Assembly (NCBI GenBank): GCA_023249375.1
Contig: JAHFCT010000008.1
Span: 27,832 to 91,831 of the forward strand
DNA from: Gemmatimonadota bacterium
GTDB lineage: Bacteria; Gemmatimonadota; Gemmatimonadetes; Gemmatimonadales; Gemmatimonadaceae
DNA length: 64,000 bases
Direction of reading: 5' to 3'
The notes beneath the pieces were generated by a model. It was not told the origin of the DNA and searched no databases. It saw only the letters and a list, made by a program, of their open reading frames with translations. The position numbers and the translations under genes were made by a program. Of this stretch, positions 1 through 9,644 are shown piece by piece; position 1 is the stretch's first letter; each line of letters begins with the position of its first letter.

Positions 1-1362
1 GACGTGCGCGAAGGCGTGGTGCTCGTCACCGGTCCGACGGGTTCCGGCAAGACGACGACGCTCTATTCGATGCTGCGCCTGGTGCAGGCGCGCGGCGTCA
101 ACATCATCACGGTCGAAGACCCGGTCGAGTATCGCCTGCAGGGCATCGTCCAGGTGCAGGTGAACGAAAAGGCGGGGCTCACCTTCGTCGCCGCGCTGCG
201 TTCCATCCTGCGTCAGGACCCCGACGTCATTCTCATCGGCGAAATCCGCGACCGCGAGACGGCGAACATCGCCGTGCAGGCATCGCTGACCGGCCACCTC
301 GTGCTCTCGACGCTGCACACGATCGACGCGCCGAGTTCGGTGGCGCGTCTCGTCGACATCGGCATCGAGCCGTACAAGATTGCGGCGGCCATCAAGGGCA
401 TCATCGCACAGCGCCTCATGCGGCGCCTCTGCCATTCGTGCCGCGAGCTGCACACCGGCCCCGTGCCCGAGCGGCTCAAGCGCTGGTTCCCCGAGGGGAT
501 GACGACGCTCTATCGCGGCGTCGGTTGCCCCGATTGCTCGATGACGGGCTATCGTGGCCGCTTCTCCGTGACCGAAGTGCTCGTGACGTCGCCCGAGTTC
601 GAGCGCCGCGTGGCGGCCAGCGAAGGGATGGACAAGCTGGTCGAGGCCGCACGCGAAGCGGGCATGGCGTCGCTCTGGGAGAGCGGCATCGGACACGTGC
701 GCAACGGCGAAACGAGCATCGACGAACTCCTGCGCGTGCTCGAAGCGCCGACCATCGACACGTTCCGGCCGACCACCGGCGTGCGGGCCACGGCGGATGG
801 ACCGGGTGCGATCGCCGAGGCGCCGTCCGACCCGTCGCCAGCGCGTCAGGCGGGCTCGCTCGACGCACTGGCCGTGCTTCCGGCGGGCGCGAACGTGCGA
901 ACTCACCTGCACGCCGTGCCGCCGTCGCCAATGGTGGGCGGCGAGTTCCAGCTCGTGGACGAAGTGGTGGGCGACGTCCGCTCTGCGCCCAAGAAAGTGC
1001 TGCTGGTCGAGGATGAGGACGCCCTGCGGCGCGTGATGAAGGATCTGCTCGAACGTGAAGGCTTCGTGGTGTTCGAGGCCGCCGACGGCGTGAAGGCGCT
1101 CGATGAAATCGACCGTGCCGCGCCGGATATCGTCGTGCTCGACCTCAACCTGCCGCGGCTCGATGGCTACGGCGTGCTCAGCCATTTGCGCGCGCGCCCC
1201 GCCACGCAGGAGCTGCCGGTGATCGTGCTCACGGCCAAGGGCGACGAGGACAGCGAAGTGCGCGTCTTCGAGTTTGGCGCGAGCGACTATCTCACCAAGC
1301 CGTTCCGCCCGCGCGCGCTCTCCGCGCGCCTCCACTCGCTCCTCGCGCGCCGGCGCGCCTAG
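1..1362 (+). CDS. PilB/GspE-type secretion or pilus ATPase fused to a response-regulator receiver domain (5' partial)
   Basis: The reading frame is open from the first base, so the N-terminal part lies outside the window. It begins just before the Walker A loop ([10 protein letters not shown]) and continues with the Asp and His boxes and Walker B ([11 protein letters not shown]). A four-cysteine zinc motif follows at about residues 146-181 (CHSC, 28 residues, CPDC), typical of PilB/GspE ATPases that power type IV pilus or type II secretion assembly. After a Pro/Ala-rich linker (about 240-325) comes a complete CheY-like receiver of about 120 residues with acidic pocket (VEDED), phospho-acceptor Asp ([12 protein letters not shown]) and conserved Lys (LTKPF). 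A receiver fused to the C-terminus of this ATPase is not the usual architecture and suggests phosphorylation control of the motor. Ends 1 base into the Nudix gene. Confidence 0.9.
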   Translation, partial: DVREGVVLVTGPTGSGKTTTLYSMLRLVQARGVNIITVEDPVEYRLQGIVQVQVNEKAGLTFVAALRSILRQDPDVILIGEIRDRETANIAVQASLTGHLVLSTLHTIDAPSSVARLVDIGIEPYKIAAAIKGIIAQRLMRRLCHSCRELHTGPVPERLKRWFPEGMTTLYRGVGCPDCSMTGYRGRFSVTEVLVTSPEFERRVAASEGMDKLVEAAREAGMASLWESGIGHVRNGETSIDELLRVLEAPTIDTFRPTTGVRATADGPGAIAEAPSDPSPARQAGSLDALAVLPAGANVRTHLHAVPPSPMVGGEFQLVDEVVGDVRSAPKKVLLVEDEDALRRVMKDLLEREGFVVFEAADGVKALDEIDRAAPDIVVLDLNLPRLDGYGVLSHLRARPATQELPVIVLTAKGDEDSEVRVFEFGASDYLTKPFRPRALSARLHSLLARRRA

Positions 1363-1877
1363 TGGCGCGTCGCGTGTCGCCTCCGGCGGCGCGGCGCAGC
1401 GCCACCACACGCGAAGCCGTGGTGCGTGCCGGTGTCGTTGACGTCTTTGTCGTCCGTGATGCGCGCCGTGGCTGGCAGCATCTCGCCCTGCGCCGCGGTC
1501 GCGAGACTCGCTGTCCCGGCACGTGGGAAACCGTGCATGGCCGCATCGAGCGCGGGGAATCGCCGCCCGATGCCGCGCGCCGCGAAGTACGCGAGGAAAC
1601 GGGGCTCGCGATCGAGCGCCTGTACGCGCTGACGGTCAATCCGTTCTTCATGCAGTCCACCGGCAACGTCGAACTTGCCGTGGCCTTCGTGGCCGTCGTC
1701 TCGCCCGGCAGCGTCACCCTCGGCGATGAGCACGACAGCGCCGCGTGGCTTTCGCACACTGCCGCGAAGAAGCGCTACCACTGGCCCCGCGAGCGCGAAT
1801 CGCTCGCCCACATTGCGATTCTCTTCAGGGGCGGAAACGCGGGCCGGGCAGAAGACGTGCTCTTGATGGCGCCCTGA
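1362..1877 (+). CDS. Nudix hydrolase (dATP pyrophosphohydrolase-like)
   Basis: A 171-residue cytosolic enzyme expected to hydrolyse a nucleoside diphosphate linked to another group. The full Nudix box G-x5-E-x7-RE-x-x-EE-x-G-L is present at about residues 60-82 (GRIERGE ... REVREETGL), so the metal-binding glutamates are intact. The GTG start shares one base with the stop of the upstream ATPase gene, indicating translational coupling. The N-terminal stretch (VVRAGVVDVFVVRDARRG) matches the first strand of the fold. The substrate cannot be read from the sequence: dATP, dihydroneopterin triphosphate or ADP-ribose types are all possible. The 3' neighbour is convergent. Confidence 0.85.
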   Translation: MARRVSPPAARRSATTREAVVRAGVVDVFVVRDARRGWQHLALRRGRETRCPGTWETVHGRIERGESPPDAARREVREETGLAIERLYALTVNPFFMQSTGNVELAVAFVAVVSPGSVTLGDEHDSAAWLSHTAAKKRYHWPRERESLAHIAILFRGGNAGRAEDVLLMAP

Positions 1878-1936
1878 CGGGCGACGACGGACGCGAGACG
1901 AGGTGCGCCAGAACCGCGGTCCCGGACACCAGACTG

Positions 1937-2551
1937 CTATGGCTTTCCCGCCGCCCGGCTCCGAATCAACGACCGCTCCCGATCCACCTTCTTGATCAGC
2001 GTCTCCCACACGGCGCTGCTCTGCGTCTCGAACGTCACGGTCAGCGGCTGATTCACGTCCACCGCCGGGTCGAAGACGTACAGTGCGGCTTGCACCTCGC
2101 GCTGGTGCAGCCGCTGCTCGCCAAATCCTGGCGTGAGCGCAAACACCTCAAGCGGGCGGAAATCGCGCCCCGCCGAGTTGATGACGAGTTCCATCGGGCT
2201 GAAAAGCGCTTCGCCCTGCTCCTGATTGAAGAACTGCACGTACCACAGGCTGGCGCCGGGCATGCCGGTGCGGCGCAGTACGCCTTCGATCGCGGCGCGC
2301 TTGCTGTCACGCAGCTCACGCAGCGTACGGTACGAGTCGGGCGACAAGGTGCGGATCACCGTCTCGTCGAGTGGCAGCACCCGCACCTGCAGCGCGTTGA
2401 ACTGCACCTTCACCGCGATGTCGTCCTGCCGCAGCGTGCCGAACCCCGCCGGCAGCGACCCCGTATCAGCGGCCGGTTGCTGCGCGCGCGCCGACGGCGA
2501 GGCAAGCGCCAGCAGCAACAGCGCGGCAATCGGTGTGCGGAGCACGGTCAT
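1937..2551 (-). CDS. small secreted protein of unknown function
   Basis: 204 residues. The first 24 residues form a clear Sec signal peptide (MTVLRTPIAALLLLALASPS then ARAQQ, with a likely signal peptidase I site after ARA). The mature part is mixed alpha/beta with no cysteine pair, metal motif or transmembrane segment that I recognise. The start ATG overlaps the engB stop by 4 bases (ATGA), so it is translated from the engB mRNA. Nothing in the sequence gives a function; the position behind lon-engB may simply reflect a shared transcript. Confidence 0.7.
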   Translation of the reverse strand: MTVLRTPIAALLLLALASPSARAQQPAADTGSLPAGFGTLRQDDIAVKVQFNALQVRVLPLDETVIRTLSPDSYRTLRELRDSKRAAIEGVLRRTGMPGASLWYVQFFNQEQGEALFSPMELVINSAGRDFRPLEVFALTPGFGEQRLHQREVQAALYVFDPAVDVNQPLTVTFETQSSAVWETLIKKVDRERSLIRSRAAGKP

Positions 2552-3183
2552 TCGTCCGATGGCGGTTCTTCACGAGGAGCGGCAAGCAATGCCGCCAGCG
2601 ACGCCGCGAGATCATCGCGCCCCTCGCCGGTGATGGCACTGCACGGAATCATCTGATCCTCTTCTACCCCGCATCGCAGCGCAAGCGCCCTGAGCTGCAC
2701 CGCGCGCTGGCGGGCGGAGAGCTTGTCGATCTTCGTCATCACCACGAGCGCGGGCACGCCGATCTCGCCGAGCAAGTCGAACATCCGCAGGTCGTCGTCC
2801 GTCGGGTCATGGCGTGCGTCGAGCAGCTGCACCACGCCGCGCAGGTTGGCGTTGTTGCGCAGATAGCCCTCAATCAGCCCGCCCCACTCGCCCTTTCGCT
2901 CCTTCGACACCCGCGCGTAACCGTAGCCCGGCAGGTCCACGAGCAAGAAAGCGCCGTTGACGCCGAAGAAATTGATCTCCCGCGTGCGGCCCGGCGTCTT
3001 GCTGACCCGCGCAAACGCGCGGCGCCGCACCAGCTTGTTCAGCAGCGACGACTTGCCGACGTTCGACCGCCCACTGAACGCCACCTCAGGCAATCCTGCT
3101 TCCGGCCGCCACCCACCGGTGGACGCCAAGCCGCCGAGAAACTCCAGATGCCGGATGACCAGCGGATCCTTGGACTCGGCCAT
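2548..3183 (-). CDS. engB: ribosome biogenesis GTP-binding protein EngB (YihA/YsxC)
   Basis: A 211-residue TRAFAC-class GTPase needed for 50S subunit assembly. G1 is GRSNVGKSSLLN (about residues 38-49), preceded by the typical EVAFSGRSN lead-in. The G2 Thr lies in KTPGRTREINFF, G3 is DLPGYGYARV, G4 is TKIDK and G5 is near PCSAITGEG. The length is normal. The start ATG shares one base with the lon stop (TGATG), and the downstream secreted-protein gene overlaps by 4 bases. lon-engB is a frequent neighbourhood in bacteria. The phenotype of essential 50S maturation is family knowledge. Confidence 0.95.
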   Translation of the reverse strand: MAESKDPLVIRHLEFLGGLASTGGWRPEAGLPEVAFSGRSNVGKSSLLNKLVRRRAFARVSKTPGRTREINFFGVNGAFLLVDLPGYGYARVSKERKGEWGGLIEGYLRNNANLRGVVQLLDARHDPTDDDLRMFDLLGEIGVPALVVMTKIDKLSARQRAVQLRALALRCGVEEDQMIPCSAITGEGRDDLAASLAALLAAPREEPPSDE

Positions 3184-5615
3184 CAGTGCGTCACGTCAGT
3201 GGCCGCACCCACATCGCCATGCGACGACGTCATCGGCGCCGCGCGCCGCTTTCGCGGCGCCGGCACCGGCAACGTCCGCAACGCGAGCGCGAGCACTTCG
3301 TCCATCGTCTTCACCGCGTGGAACTGCACCGCGTCGTGCACCTCCTTGGGCAGCTCCTCGAGATCGCGCACGTTAGCCGCGGGCACCACCACGTGGCTCA
3401 CGTGATGCCGGTGCGCCGCGACCGCCTTCTCCTTCAGCCCGCCGATCGGCAGTACACGCCCGCGCAGCGTGATCTCGCCGGTCATCGCCACGTCGCCGCG
3501 CACCGGCGTGCCGGTGAGCGCACTGACGATCGCCGTGGCCAGCGCGATGCCGGCCGACGGTCCGTCCTTCGGTGTCGCACCCGCCGGAAGGTGCACGTGC
3601 ACGTCGCGCGTGCGCGCGAAATCGGCCGGAACGCCCAGCACCTCGGCGCGCGCGCGAATGTAGCTCAGTGCAGCGCTCGCCGATTCCTTGAGCACATCGC
3701 CCAGCGTGCCCGTCAGCATCACGCGTCCGCGTCCCGGCACGACGCTGACTTCAACCTCCAGCAATTCGCCGCCCACCTGCGTGTAGGCGAGACCTCGTGC
3801 CACGCCCACGCGATCCTCAAGGCTCACGTCGTCGGGATCGTACGCCGCCACGCCGAGCATGGACCGCAGATCGGCCGCCGCGATCGTGTCGCGCGGGTCC
3901 TGTTCCGTGGGCCGCTCCGCGCGGTGGCGTGCGAGCTTGCGCGCCAGGCGCGCAATCCGCCGCTCGAGTTCGCGCACGCCGGCTTCGCGCGTGTAGGCGC
4001 GCAGCACCGCCGGCAGCGTATCCGCCGCCCACGTCACCGACGACGGCGCGATGCCGTGCTGCGTGAGCTGGCGCGGAATCAGATGCCGCTGGGCGATCGC
4101 GTACTTCTCCTGGTCCAAATACCCGGGCAGCCGGATGATCTCCATGCGGTCGCGCAGCGGGTCAGGGATGCCGCCCAGCGAATTCGCCGTCGTGAGGAAC
4201 AGCACCTGCGACAGATCGTAGTCGACTTCGAGAAAATGATCGTTGAACGCGCGGTTCTGCTCGGGATCGAGCACCTCGAGCAGCGCCGCCGAGGGATCGC
4301 CGCGCCAGTCGCTGCCCAGCTTGTCCACTTCGTCGAGGAGAATCACCGGATTGATGCTCTCGGCGCGCCGCATGGCCTGCAGAATGCGGCCGGGGAGTGC
4401 GCCGATGTACGTGCGCCGATGCCCGCGAATCTCGGCTTCGTCACGCACGCCGCCCAGCGACATGCGCACGAACTTGCGGCCAAGCGCTCGCGCCACGCTG
4501 CGCCCCAGCGACGTCTTGCCCACGCCCGGCGGCCCCACGAGGCAGAGGATCGGGCCCTCGAGCTTGCCGACAAGCGAAAGCACGGCGATGTAGTCGACGA
4601 TGCGCTCTTTCACCTCATCGAGGCCGTAGTGGTCCTCGTCGAGGATGGCGCGGGCCCGCGTGACGTCGAGCATGTCATCCGTGCGCTCGTTCCACGGTAG
4701 CGCGGCAATCCACTCCACGTAGTTGCGCGCCACCGAGGCTTCGGGCGACATCGGCGACATGCGCCGCAGCCGGCGCAGCTCGCGCTCCGCCCGTCCGCGC
4801 GCCTGCTCCGGCAGCTGGCGCGCGCCGAGCTGCGCCTCGAGGTCGGCCAGATCGTCCGTTTCCTCATCGCCTAGCTCGCGATGAATGGCGCGCAGCTGCT
4901 CCTGCAGGTAGAACTCGCGCTGGTTCTGAAACAGCGACCCGCGCACGTCGTCCTCGATCTTGCGTTCGAGCCGCAGCAGCTCCGTCTCGCCGGCCGTCAG
5001 TTCGCTGAGCGCGCGGAAGAGATCCACCAGTTGCGGCGCCTCGAGCAGCGTCTGCCGCGTCTCGTGGCGCACCGCTAGATGCGCCGCGATGCCGCATCCC
5101 TGGCGCTCCAGGCTGCTCGCCGCCTGCACCAGACCCGTGATCTCCGGCGGCAGGCGGCGATGATGCGTGACGTACTCCTCGAACAACGCCATCGCGCGGC
5201 GCGCCTCCGCGTCCACGCCGTCCCCCGGCGCCATCACGAACGGATGCGGCCGCGCCACCGCGCGAAGGTAGGTCGACGTCCGGACGAACTTGTCCACGCG
5301 CGCTCGGGCCAGCCCTTCCACCAGCACCCGGGCCGCGCCGTTTGGCAGCTTGGTGAACTGCAGCACGCGTCCCAGCGTCCCCACGCGGTACAGATCGCTG
5401 GCCGCCGGCTCCTGCACGGCGCTGTCCTTCTGCGTCAGCAGCAGCACGAACTTGTCGCCGGCGTCCGCCGCCTCAAGCGCGGCGAGCGAGCCCGAGCGCC
5501 CAACGAGGAGCGGCATCGCGACGTGCGGAAAGAGCACCACGTCGCGCAGCGGCAGGACCGGGAACCGGTCCTCCGTGTCGATCACTTCGGAGTCGCGCAG
5601 GAACTGTTGAGACAT
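3183..5615 (-). CDS. lon: ATP-dependent protease Lon (first copy)
   Basis: 810 residues, the usual length for a cytosolic homo-hexameric protease that degrades damaged and regulatory proteins. Order: substrate-binding LON N-domain (about 18-210), a long helical/coiled region ([15 protein letters not shown]), AAA+ module with Walker [11 protein letters not shown] (about 361-370) and Walker [11 protein letters not shown], then S16 protease domain with catalytic Ser687 (PKDGPSAG) and Lys730 (GGLKEK). All catalytic residues are present. A terminator-like hairpin separates it from clpX, so it probably has its own promoter. Upstream is a cluster of five GATC sites, and TAATCT ends 6 bases before the ATG. 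A second complete Lon lies at 47823-50297. Confidence 0.97.
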   Translation of the reverse strand: MSQQFLRDSEVIDTEDRFPVLPLRDVVLFPHVAMPLLVGRSGSLAALEAADAGDKFVLLLTQKDSAVQEPAASDLYRVGTLGRVLQFTKLPNGAARVLVEGLARARVDKFVRTSTYLRAVARPHPFVMAPGDGVDAEARRAMALFEEYVTHHRRLPPEITGLVQAASSLERQGCGIAAHLAVRHETRQTLLEAPQLVDLFRALSELTAGETELLRLERKIEDDVRGSLFQNQREFYLQEQLRAIHRELGDEETDDLADLEAQLGARQLPEQARGRAERELRRLRRMSPMSPEASVARNYVEWIAALPWNERTDDMLDVTRARAILDEDHYGLDEVKERIVDYIAVLSLVGKLEGPILCLVGPPGVGKTSLGRSVARALGRKFVRMSLGGVRDEAEIRGHRRTYIGALPGRILQAMRRAESINPVILLDEVDKLGSDWRGDPSAALLEVLDPEQNRAFNDHFLEVDYDLSQVLFLTTANSLGGIPDPLRDRMEIIRLPGYLDQEKYAIAQRHLIPRQLTQHGIAPSSVTWAADTLPAVLRAYTREAGVRELERRIARLARKLARHRAERPTEQDPRDTIAAADLRSMLGVAAYDPDDVSLEDRVGVARGLAYTQVGGELLEVEVSVVPGRGRVMLTGTLGDVLKESASAALSYIRARAEVLGVPADFARTRDVHVHLPAGATPKDGPSAGIALATAIVSALTGTPVRGDVAMTGEITLRGRVLPIGGLKEKAVAAHRHHVSHVVVPAANVRDLEELPKEVHDAVQFHAVKTMDEVLALALRTLPVPAPRKRRAAPMTSSHGDVGAATDVTH

Positions 5616-5625
5616 GAAGGAAGAT

Positions 5626-5672
5626 TAGCGATTGGGATCACGGATCGCGATCTATGATCACGATTCCGGATC
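5626..5672 (-). promoter_or_regulatory. candidate lon control region with GATC cluster
   Basis: Five GATC tetramers lie within 37 bases (5636, 5643, 5649, 5656, 5669), including the 10-base palindrome GATCGCGATC at 5643-5652. On the minus strand a TAATCT hexamer ends about 6 bases before the lon ATG. This could be a -10 element for a nearly leaderless mRNA. No -35 element is obvious. An operator or adenine-methylation target is possible but unproven. Confidence 0.3.
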
Positions 5673-5695
5673 AGGCTTTCGATTCAACCGACGCG

Positions 5696-5721
5696 AAAAG
5701 GGCGGGGAATCTCCCCGCCCT
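5696..5721 (-). terminator. intrinsic terminator downstream of clpX
   Basis: Perfect 10-base arms (AGGGCGGGGA and TCCCCGCCCT, 5699-5708 and 5712-5721) with a 3-base loop, followed on the minus strand by TTTT. It lies about 70 bases after the clpX stop and before lon. Confidence 0.7.
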
Positions 5722-5789
5722 CGCAGTCCCACGCATTCCACCGTCGGTCCGCCGACGTCCGTCGTCCGTCCGCGGACTCCCGGCTGCCC

Positions 5790-7043
5790 CTACGCTTCCT
5801 TCTTCTGCCGCTTCGCGCTGAGCTCGAGCAGCGGTGGCTGCTTGTTCACCACCGTGGCGTCGGTCACGGTCACGCCCACCACGTCGTCGCGCCCCGGCAG
5901 CTCGAACATCGTGTCGAGCAGCAGCTCCTCCACGATGGCGCGAAGGCCGCGCGCGCCGGTGCCGCGGTCCAGCGCCTTCTTCGCAATGGCCTTCATCGCC
6001 CCCTCGTCGAACGTCAGCGTCACGTCCTCGAGTTCGAACAGCTTGGCGAACTGCTTGGTGATGGCGTTCTTGGGCTCCTTGAGAATGCGCACCAACGCCT
6101 CCTCATCCAGCGACTCGAGCGGCACCGACACCGGCAGACGCCCCACCAGCTCGGGGATCAGCCCAAAGCGCAACAAGTCATCCGGCTCCACGTGCTGGAA
6201 GATGTGCTTGGCCTTGCCGCCCTTCGCCGCCAGCTGGTCTTCCGCGCTGAAGCCGATCTGCCGCTTGCCCAGCCGCGCCTCGATGATCTTCTCCAGCCCG
6301 TCAAAGGCGCCGCCGCAGATGAACAGGATGTCCTTGGTGTTGATCTGGATGTATTCCTGCTGCGGGTGCTTGCGGCCGCCCTGCGGCGGCACGCTCGCCA
6401 CCGTCCCCTCGAGAATCTTCAGCAGCGCCTGCTGCACGCCCTCGCCGCTCACGTCGCGCGTGATGCTCGGGTTCTCGCTCTTGCGCGCAATCTTGTCGAG
6501 CTCGTCGATGTACACGATGCCGCGCTCGCACTCGGCCACGTTGAAATCGCCGGCCTGCAGCAGCCGGACGAGAATATTCTCCACGTCTTCGCCCACATAG
6601 CCCGCTTCGGTCAGCGTCGTCGCGTCGGCAATCGTGAACGGCACGTCGAGAATGCGCGCCAGCGTCTGCGCCAGTAGCGTCTTGCCCACGCCCGTCGGGC
6701 CGATGAGCAGGATGTTCGACTTGTCCAGCTCCACATCCCCGTCGCGCTTGGGGCTGTTGATGCGCTTGTAGTGATTGTAGACGGCCACCGCCAGCGCCTT
6801 CTTGGCCGCTTCCTGCCCAATCACGTACTGGTCCAGAACGTCCTTGATTTCCTGCGGCGCCGGCACCCGCGTCACGGCCTCGCCCACCTCGCGCTCTTCA
6901 TCCTCGGCGAGGATCTCGTTGCACAGCGCGATGCACTCGTTGCAGATGTACACGGACGGCCCGGAAATGAATTTCCGGACGGCGTCCTTGGACTTGCCGC
7001 AGAACGAGCAGCGCAGGTGGCGATCGTGGGACATCGAGTTCAT
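5790..7043 (-). CDS. clpX: ATP-dependent Clp protease ATP-binding subunit ClpX
   Basis: A 417-residue hexameric unfoldase that feeds substrates to ClpP. The N-terminal zinc-binding domain has Cys12, Cys15, Cys34 and Cys37. The AAA+ core has Walker A GPTGVGKT (about 116-123), Walker B YIDELDKI and sensor/arginine elements. The IGF loop that docks into ClpP is visible as [10 protein letters not shown]. The length is normal. The start codon chosen is the first of two ATGs (MNSM), with TTGAGG just upstream as ribosome binding site. It follows clpP on the same strand with a 147-base gap holding a hairpin, so it may be partly uncoupled from tig-clpP. Confidence 0.97.
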   Translation of the reverse strand: MNSMSHDRHLRCSFCGKSKDAVRKFISGPSVYICNECIALCNEILAEDEEREVGEAVTRVPAPQEIKDVLDQYVIGQEAAKKALAVAVYNHYKRINSPKRDGDVELDKSNILLIGPTGVGKTLLAQTLARILDVPFTIADATTLTEAGYVGEDVENILVRLLQAGDFNVAECERGIVYIDELDKIARKSENPSITRDVSGEGVQQALLKILEGTVASVPPQGGRKHPQQEYIQINTKDILFICGGAFDGLEKIIEARLGKRQIGFSAEDQLAAKGGKAKHIFQHVEPDDLLRFGLIPELVGRLPVSVPLESLDEEALVRILKEPKNAITKQFAKLFELEDVTLTFDEGAMKAIAKKALDRGTGARGLRAIVEELLLDTMFELPGRDDVVGVTVTDATVVNKQPPLLELSAKRQKKEA

Positions 7044-7148
7044 CGGGCCTCAACCGTTTGACGTGCCGTCGAATGGTGCCGACCACTCGACGCACCACAT
7101 TCCCTGTAGTAACACCCCCAAGCCGCCGGGGGCAAGCAACTGCAGCGC

Positions 7149-7182
7149 GGCTCGGCTCGTCATCGCCCCTGCGAGCCGAGCC
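7149..7182 (-). terminator. hairpin between clpP and clpX
   Basis: Perfect 10-base arms GGCTCGGCTC (7149-7158) and GAGCCGAGCC (7173-7182) around a 14-base loop, a few bases after the clpP stop. No T-run follows, so it may be an attenuator or an mRNA-stabilising stem rather than a full terminator. Confidence 0.5.
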
Positions 7183-7190
7183 GATTCCGG

Positions 7191-7829
7191 CTACTTCGTG
7201 GCGCTCACCGAAGCCACCGCGGCGACGACCTCCGCGTCCAACTCGCGCGGCGAGACCACGTGGTCAATGATGCCATAGTTCCGCGCTTCTTCGGCCGACA
7301 TGTAGAAGTCACGGTCGAAGTCGCGCTCAATCTGTTCCACCGGACGTCCGGTGTGCTTGGACATCAGCTCGTTCATCTGCGCGCGAAGGTACAGGATCTC
7401 CTTCGCCTGAATCTCAATGTCGGCCGCCGTGCCCGACGAACCGCCCGACGGCTGGTGCATCATGATGCGCGCGTGCGGCAGCGCCGACCGCTTGCCCTTG
7501 CGCCCGCCGGCCAGCAGGAAGCAGCCCATCGACGCCGCCATCCCCATGCAAATGGTGTTCACCGGCGACTTGAGCCACTGCATCGTGTCATACATCGCCA
7601 GCCCCGCCGACACGCTGCCGCCCGGCGAGTTGAGGTACAGGTGAATGTCGCGCCCCGGGTTGTCCGCCTCGAGGAACAGCAGCTGCGCAATCACCATGTT
7701 GGCCACGTCGTCGTTGATCGGCGTGCCCAGGAAAATGATGCGGTCCATCAGCAGGCGCGAATAGACGTCGTAGCTGCGCTCGCCGCGGCTCGACCGTTCG
7801 ATGACGTACGGGTTGGGAATGATCGGCAT
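7191..7829 (-). CDS. clpP: ATP-dependent Clp protease proteolytic subunit ClpP
   Basis: A 212-residue serine peptidase forming the double heptameric chamber served by ClpX. The catalytic triad is visible: Ser100 (GMAASMG), His125 (MMHQPSGG) and Asp174 (DRDFYMS). The oxyanion strand [17 protein letters not shown] is also present. I start it at [11 protein letters not shown] because this matches the normal ClpP N-terminus and AGAGGA stands upstream. An open frame continues 38 codons further but looks like leader. It lies 77 bases after tig in the tig-clpP-clpX order typical of bacteria. Confidence 0.97.
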   Translation of the reverse strand: MPIIPNPYVIERSSRGERSYDVYSRLLMDRIIFLGTPINDDVANMVIAQLLFLEADNPGRDIHLYLNSPGGSVSAGLAMYDTMQWLKSPVNTICMGMAASMGCFLLAGGRKGKRSALPHARIMMHQPSGGSSGTAADIEIQAKEILYLRAQMNELMSKHTGRPVEQIERDFDRDFYMSAEEARNYGIIDHVVSPRELDAEVVAAVASVSATK

Positions 7830-7906
7830 GCTCTTCGTGTCCTCTGCTGATGAGTCTGGCTGATGCGCTGCGTTTCGGCCCGGGGGCCGCAGGTGCGACG
7901 TGCTCT

Positions 7907-9151
7907 TTACGTCTGTTCCACCGTGTTGCGTTCGAGCAGCCACGCGAAGACACGGTCTTCGGTGATACCCCGCTCGATCTCGCGCAGCCGCCCCGCCTTC
8001 TGCAGCTGTGCGTATACCTGTCCCGGATTCACGCCGCGCTTCTCGGCCATCTCTTGAATCCGAGTATCGACATCGGCCTCGCCCGCCGTGAGTCCTTCAC
8101 GCTCGGCAATTGTCTCAATCACCAGGTCGCGCCGCACCTGCCGCTCCGCCGTCGGGCGGAACTCGGTGAGGAACCGCTCCATCTCGTCTTCCGGCACGCC
8201 GTACGCCTTGGCGTACGACTGCACGAGGTGCGTCACCCAGGACGGCGGCACATCAAACGCATTGGCGCCAATGATGTCGTCAAGCAGGAGACCGCGCACC
8301 GCCGCGTCGGCCTCACGCACGGCGCCGGCCTCCAGGTCCGTGCGGACCGTCGTCGTCAGTGCCTCCACGGAATCGAAATCACCCATCTCGCGCGCCCACG
8401 CATCGTCCAGGGCCGGCACTTCCTTGCGCTTCACTTCCTTCAACTCGGCGCGCACCGTCTTGTTCTTGCCGCGCTGCGACTCGTCCGGGAAGTCGTCGGG
8501 CCAGCGCACTAGGCGCTCGACCGTGCCCCCGGGCGTCAGCTCCATCAACAGCTCTTCGATGGCGGGAATCGCCTGCCCGGCGCCGAGCACCACGCGGTAC
8601 TCCTTGCCCTCCGGAAGCGCTCCGGTGTCGTCCGCCATCGAGAGCATCACCACCACCATGTCGCCCTCGGCCGGCATCTCCTCCACCGGCGTCCACGTGG
8701 CGCGCTGGTCGCGCATCTGCTCGATCTGCTCCTTCACCTGCTCGCCGGTGACAGCCGTCGCCGGGCGCTTCACGCTGAAGCCCGTGATGTGCGCCAACGT
8801 CACGTCCGGCTGCACCTCACAGTGCAACTCGAACGACAGCGCGTCGTCCTCACCGAACTTCACGTCGTGGGCGTGTGGCTGCGTCACGAGCTTCAGTTGT
8901 TCGCGTTCGACGACCGCCTCGTACGCCTCGCGCATCACGGCCTCCAGCGCCTCCTGCTGGATGACGTCGGCGTACTTCTTCTCGATCATCGCCGCCGGCG
9001 CCTTGCCGATGCGGAATCCCGGCATGCGCACCTGCTGCGCGACGCGGCGGGCCGCCCGCTTCTTGGCGTCCTTGACGGTGGCGCCGGGCACGGCGACCTG
9101 AATGTGGCGCTCGGCGCCCTCTGACTTCGTGTTAGTGATCTCGATGTCCAT
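7907..9151 (-). CDS. tig: trigger factor (ribosome-associated chaperone, peptidyl-prolyl isomerase)
   Basis: 414 residues. The N-terminal ribosome-binding domain holds the signature PGFRIGKAP (about 44-52), which docks on L23 at the exit tunnel. A central FKBP-like isomerase domain follows (about 150-240, [10 protein letters not shown] region), then a long helical C-terminal chaperone domain. I start it at [12 protein letters not shown], the standard trigger-factor beginning; an upstream open frame of 26 codons has no support. First gene of the tig-clpP-clpX run, preceded by a hairpin leader and by the heptamer repeat. Confidence 0.95.
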   Translation of the reverse strand: MDIEITNTKSEGAERHIQVAVPGATVKDAKKRAARRVAQQVRMPGFRIGKAPAAMIEKKYADVIQQEALEAVMREAYEAVVEREQLKLVTQPHAHDVKFGEDDALSFELHCEVQPDVTLAHITGFSVKRPATAVTGEQVKEQIEQMRDQRATWTPVEEMPAEGDMVVVMLSMADDTGALPEGKEYRVVLGAGQAIPAIEELLMELTPGGTVERLVRWPDDFPDESQRGKNKTVRAELKEVKRKEVPALDDAWAREMGDFDSVEALTTTVRTDLEAGAVREADAAVRGLLLDDIIGANAFDVPPSWVTHLVQSYAKAYGVPEDEMERFLTEFRPTAERQVRRDLVIETIAEREGLTAGEADVDTRIQEMAEKRGVNPGQVYAQLQKAGRLREIERGITEDRVFAWLLERNTVEQT

Positions 9152-9196
9152 TTCGTGCGGCCGTCTGCCGGCGGATATGTGCGAACAGGGAAGAAT

Positions 9197-9226
9197 CCCC
9201 CGCTGCCCAAGACTGGGCCGCGGGGG
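9197..9226 (-). promoter_or_regulatory. GC-rich hairpin in the tig leader, with a candidate -10 element beside it
   Basis: Arms CCCCCGC (9197-9203) and GCGGGGG (9220-9226) enclose a second stem GCCCA/TGGGC, giving a nearly continuous 12-pair hairpin about 45 bases before the tig start. On the minus strand TATAGT (complement of 9229-9234) stands just upstream and could be the -10 hexamer. In that case the hairpin would form the very 5' end of the mRNA. No matching -35 was found. Confidence 0.4.
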
Positions 9227-9328
9227 CAACTATAGACTGCAAATTAGACTCCGGAGGTCGGAATTGGAATGCGGAGGGCGGATTCCCGCCTGCGCCAAGC
9301 ACCCCAACTCGAAGCCTCAAGCTTCTAC

Positions 9329-9398
9329 CATCAGCCATCAGCCATCAGCCATCTGCCATCTGCCATCTGCCATCTGCCATCTGCCATCTGCCATCTGC
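9329..9398. repeat. tandem heptamer repeat, ten units
   Basis: Ten perfect 7-base units: three CATCAGC followed by seven CATCTGC. The array sits between tRNA-Leu and tig. Related short arrays occur at 50364-50398 and 52452-52486, so this is a dispersed simple-repeat family and not a CRISPR. Confidence 0.95.
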
Positions 9399-9406
9399 CC
9401 TTAAAG

Positions 9407-9488
9407 TGCGAGAGGCGGGACTCGAACCCGCAAGGGTCACCCCACCAGATCCTAAGTCTGGCGCGTCTGCCAGTTTCGCCACTCCCGC
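9407..9488 (-). tRNA. tRNA-Leu, anticodon TAG
   Basis: 82 bases on the minus strand. The acceptor arms GCGGGAG and CTCTCGC pair with one G-T. The anticodon stem CCAGA/TCTGG surrounds loop CTTAGGA, giving anticodon TAG (reads CTA). A long class II variable arm (GTGGGGTGACCCTTGC region) and T-loop GGTTCGAGTCC support leucine. The discriminator is A. No CCA is encoded. Confidence 0.95.
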
Positions 9489-9496
9489 GTTCCCGC

Positions 9497-9526
9497 AAAC
9501 TAGGCCCTGCGGCGGCCCCCAGTCAA
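9497..9526 (-). promoter_or_regulatory. promoter of tRNA-Leu
   Basis: On the minus strand TTGACT (complement of 9521-9526), an 18-base spacer and TAGTTT (complement of 9497-9502) end 8 bases before the tRNA 5' end, a good sigma70-type fit. Confidence 0.75.
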
Positions 9527-9580
9527 AGACGAAGGGCGTCCTCCAGCGGTACAGACAGGCACCCACCCTGGAGCCACACG

Positions 9581-9621
9581 TGCTGAGGGCGCCGAGCCAT
9601 GCCGGCCCCGCGCCCTCAGCA
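9581..9621 (-). terminator. hairpin between htrA and tRNA-Leu
   Basis: Perfect 12-base arms (TGCTGAGGGCGC at 9581-9592, GCGCCCTCAGCA at 9610-9621) around a 17-base GC-rich loop, about 25 bases past the htrA stop. No T-run follows, so the terminator call rests on position and stem strength. Confidence 0.5.
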
Positions 9622-9644
9622 TTCTCGCAACTGCCTTACGTGGC

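Noticed and set aside
3186..4700. 504-codon open frame on the plus strand opposite lon
   Set aside because: Arg/His-rich translation with no domain; it is the complementary shadow of a well-supported lon gene in GC-rich DNA.
9329..9398. CRISPR array
   Set aside because: Unit is 7 bases with no spacers and there are no cas genes; it is a simple tandem repeat.
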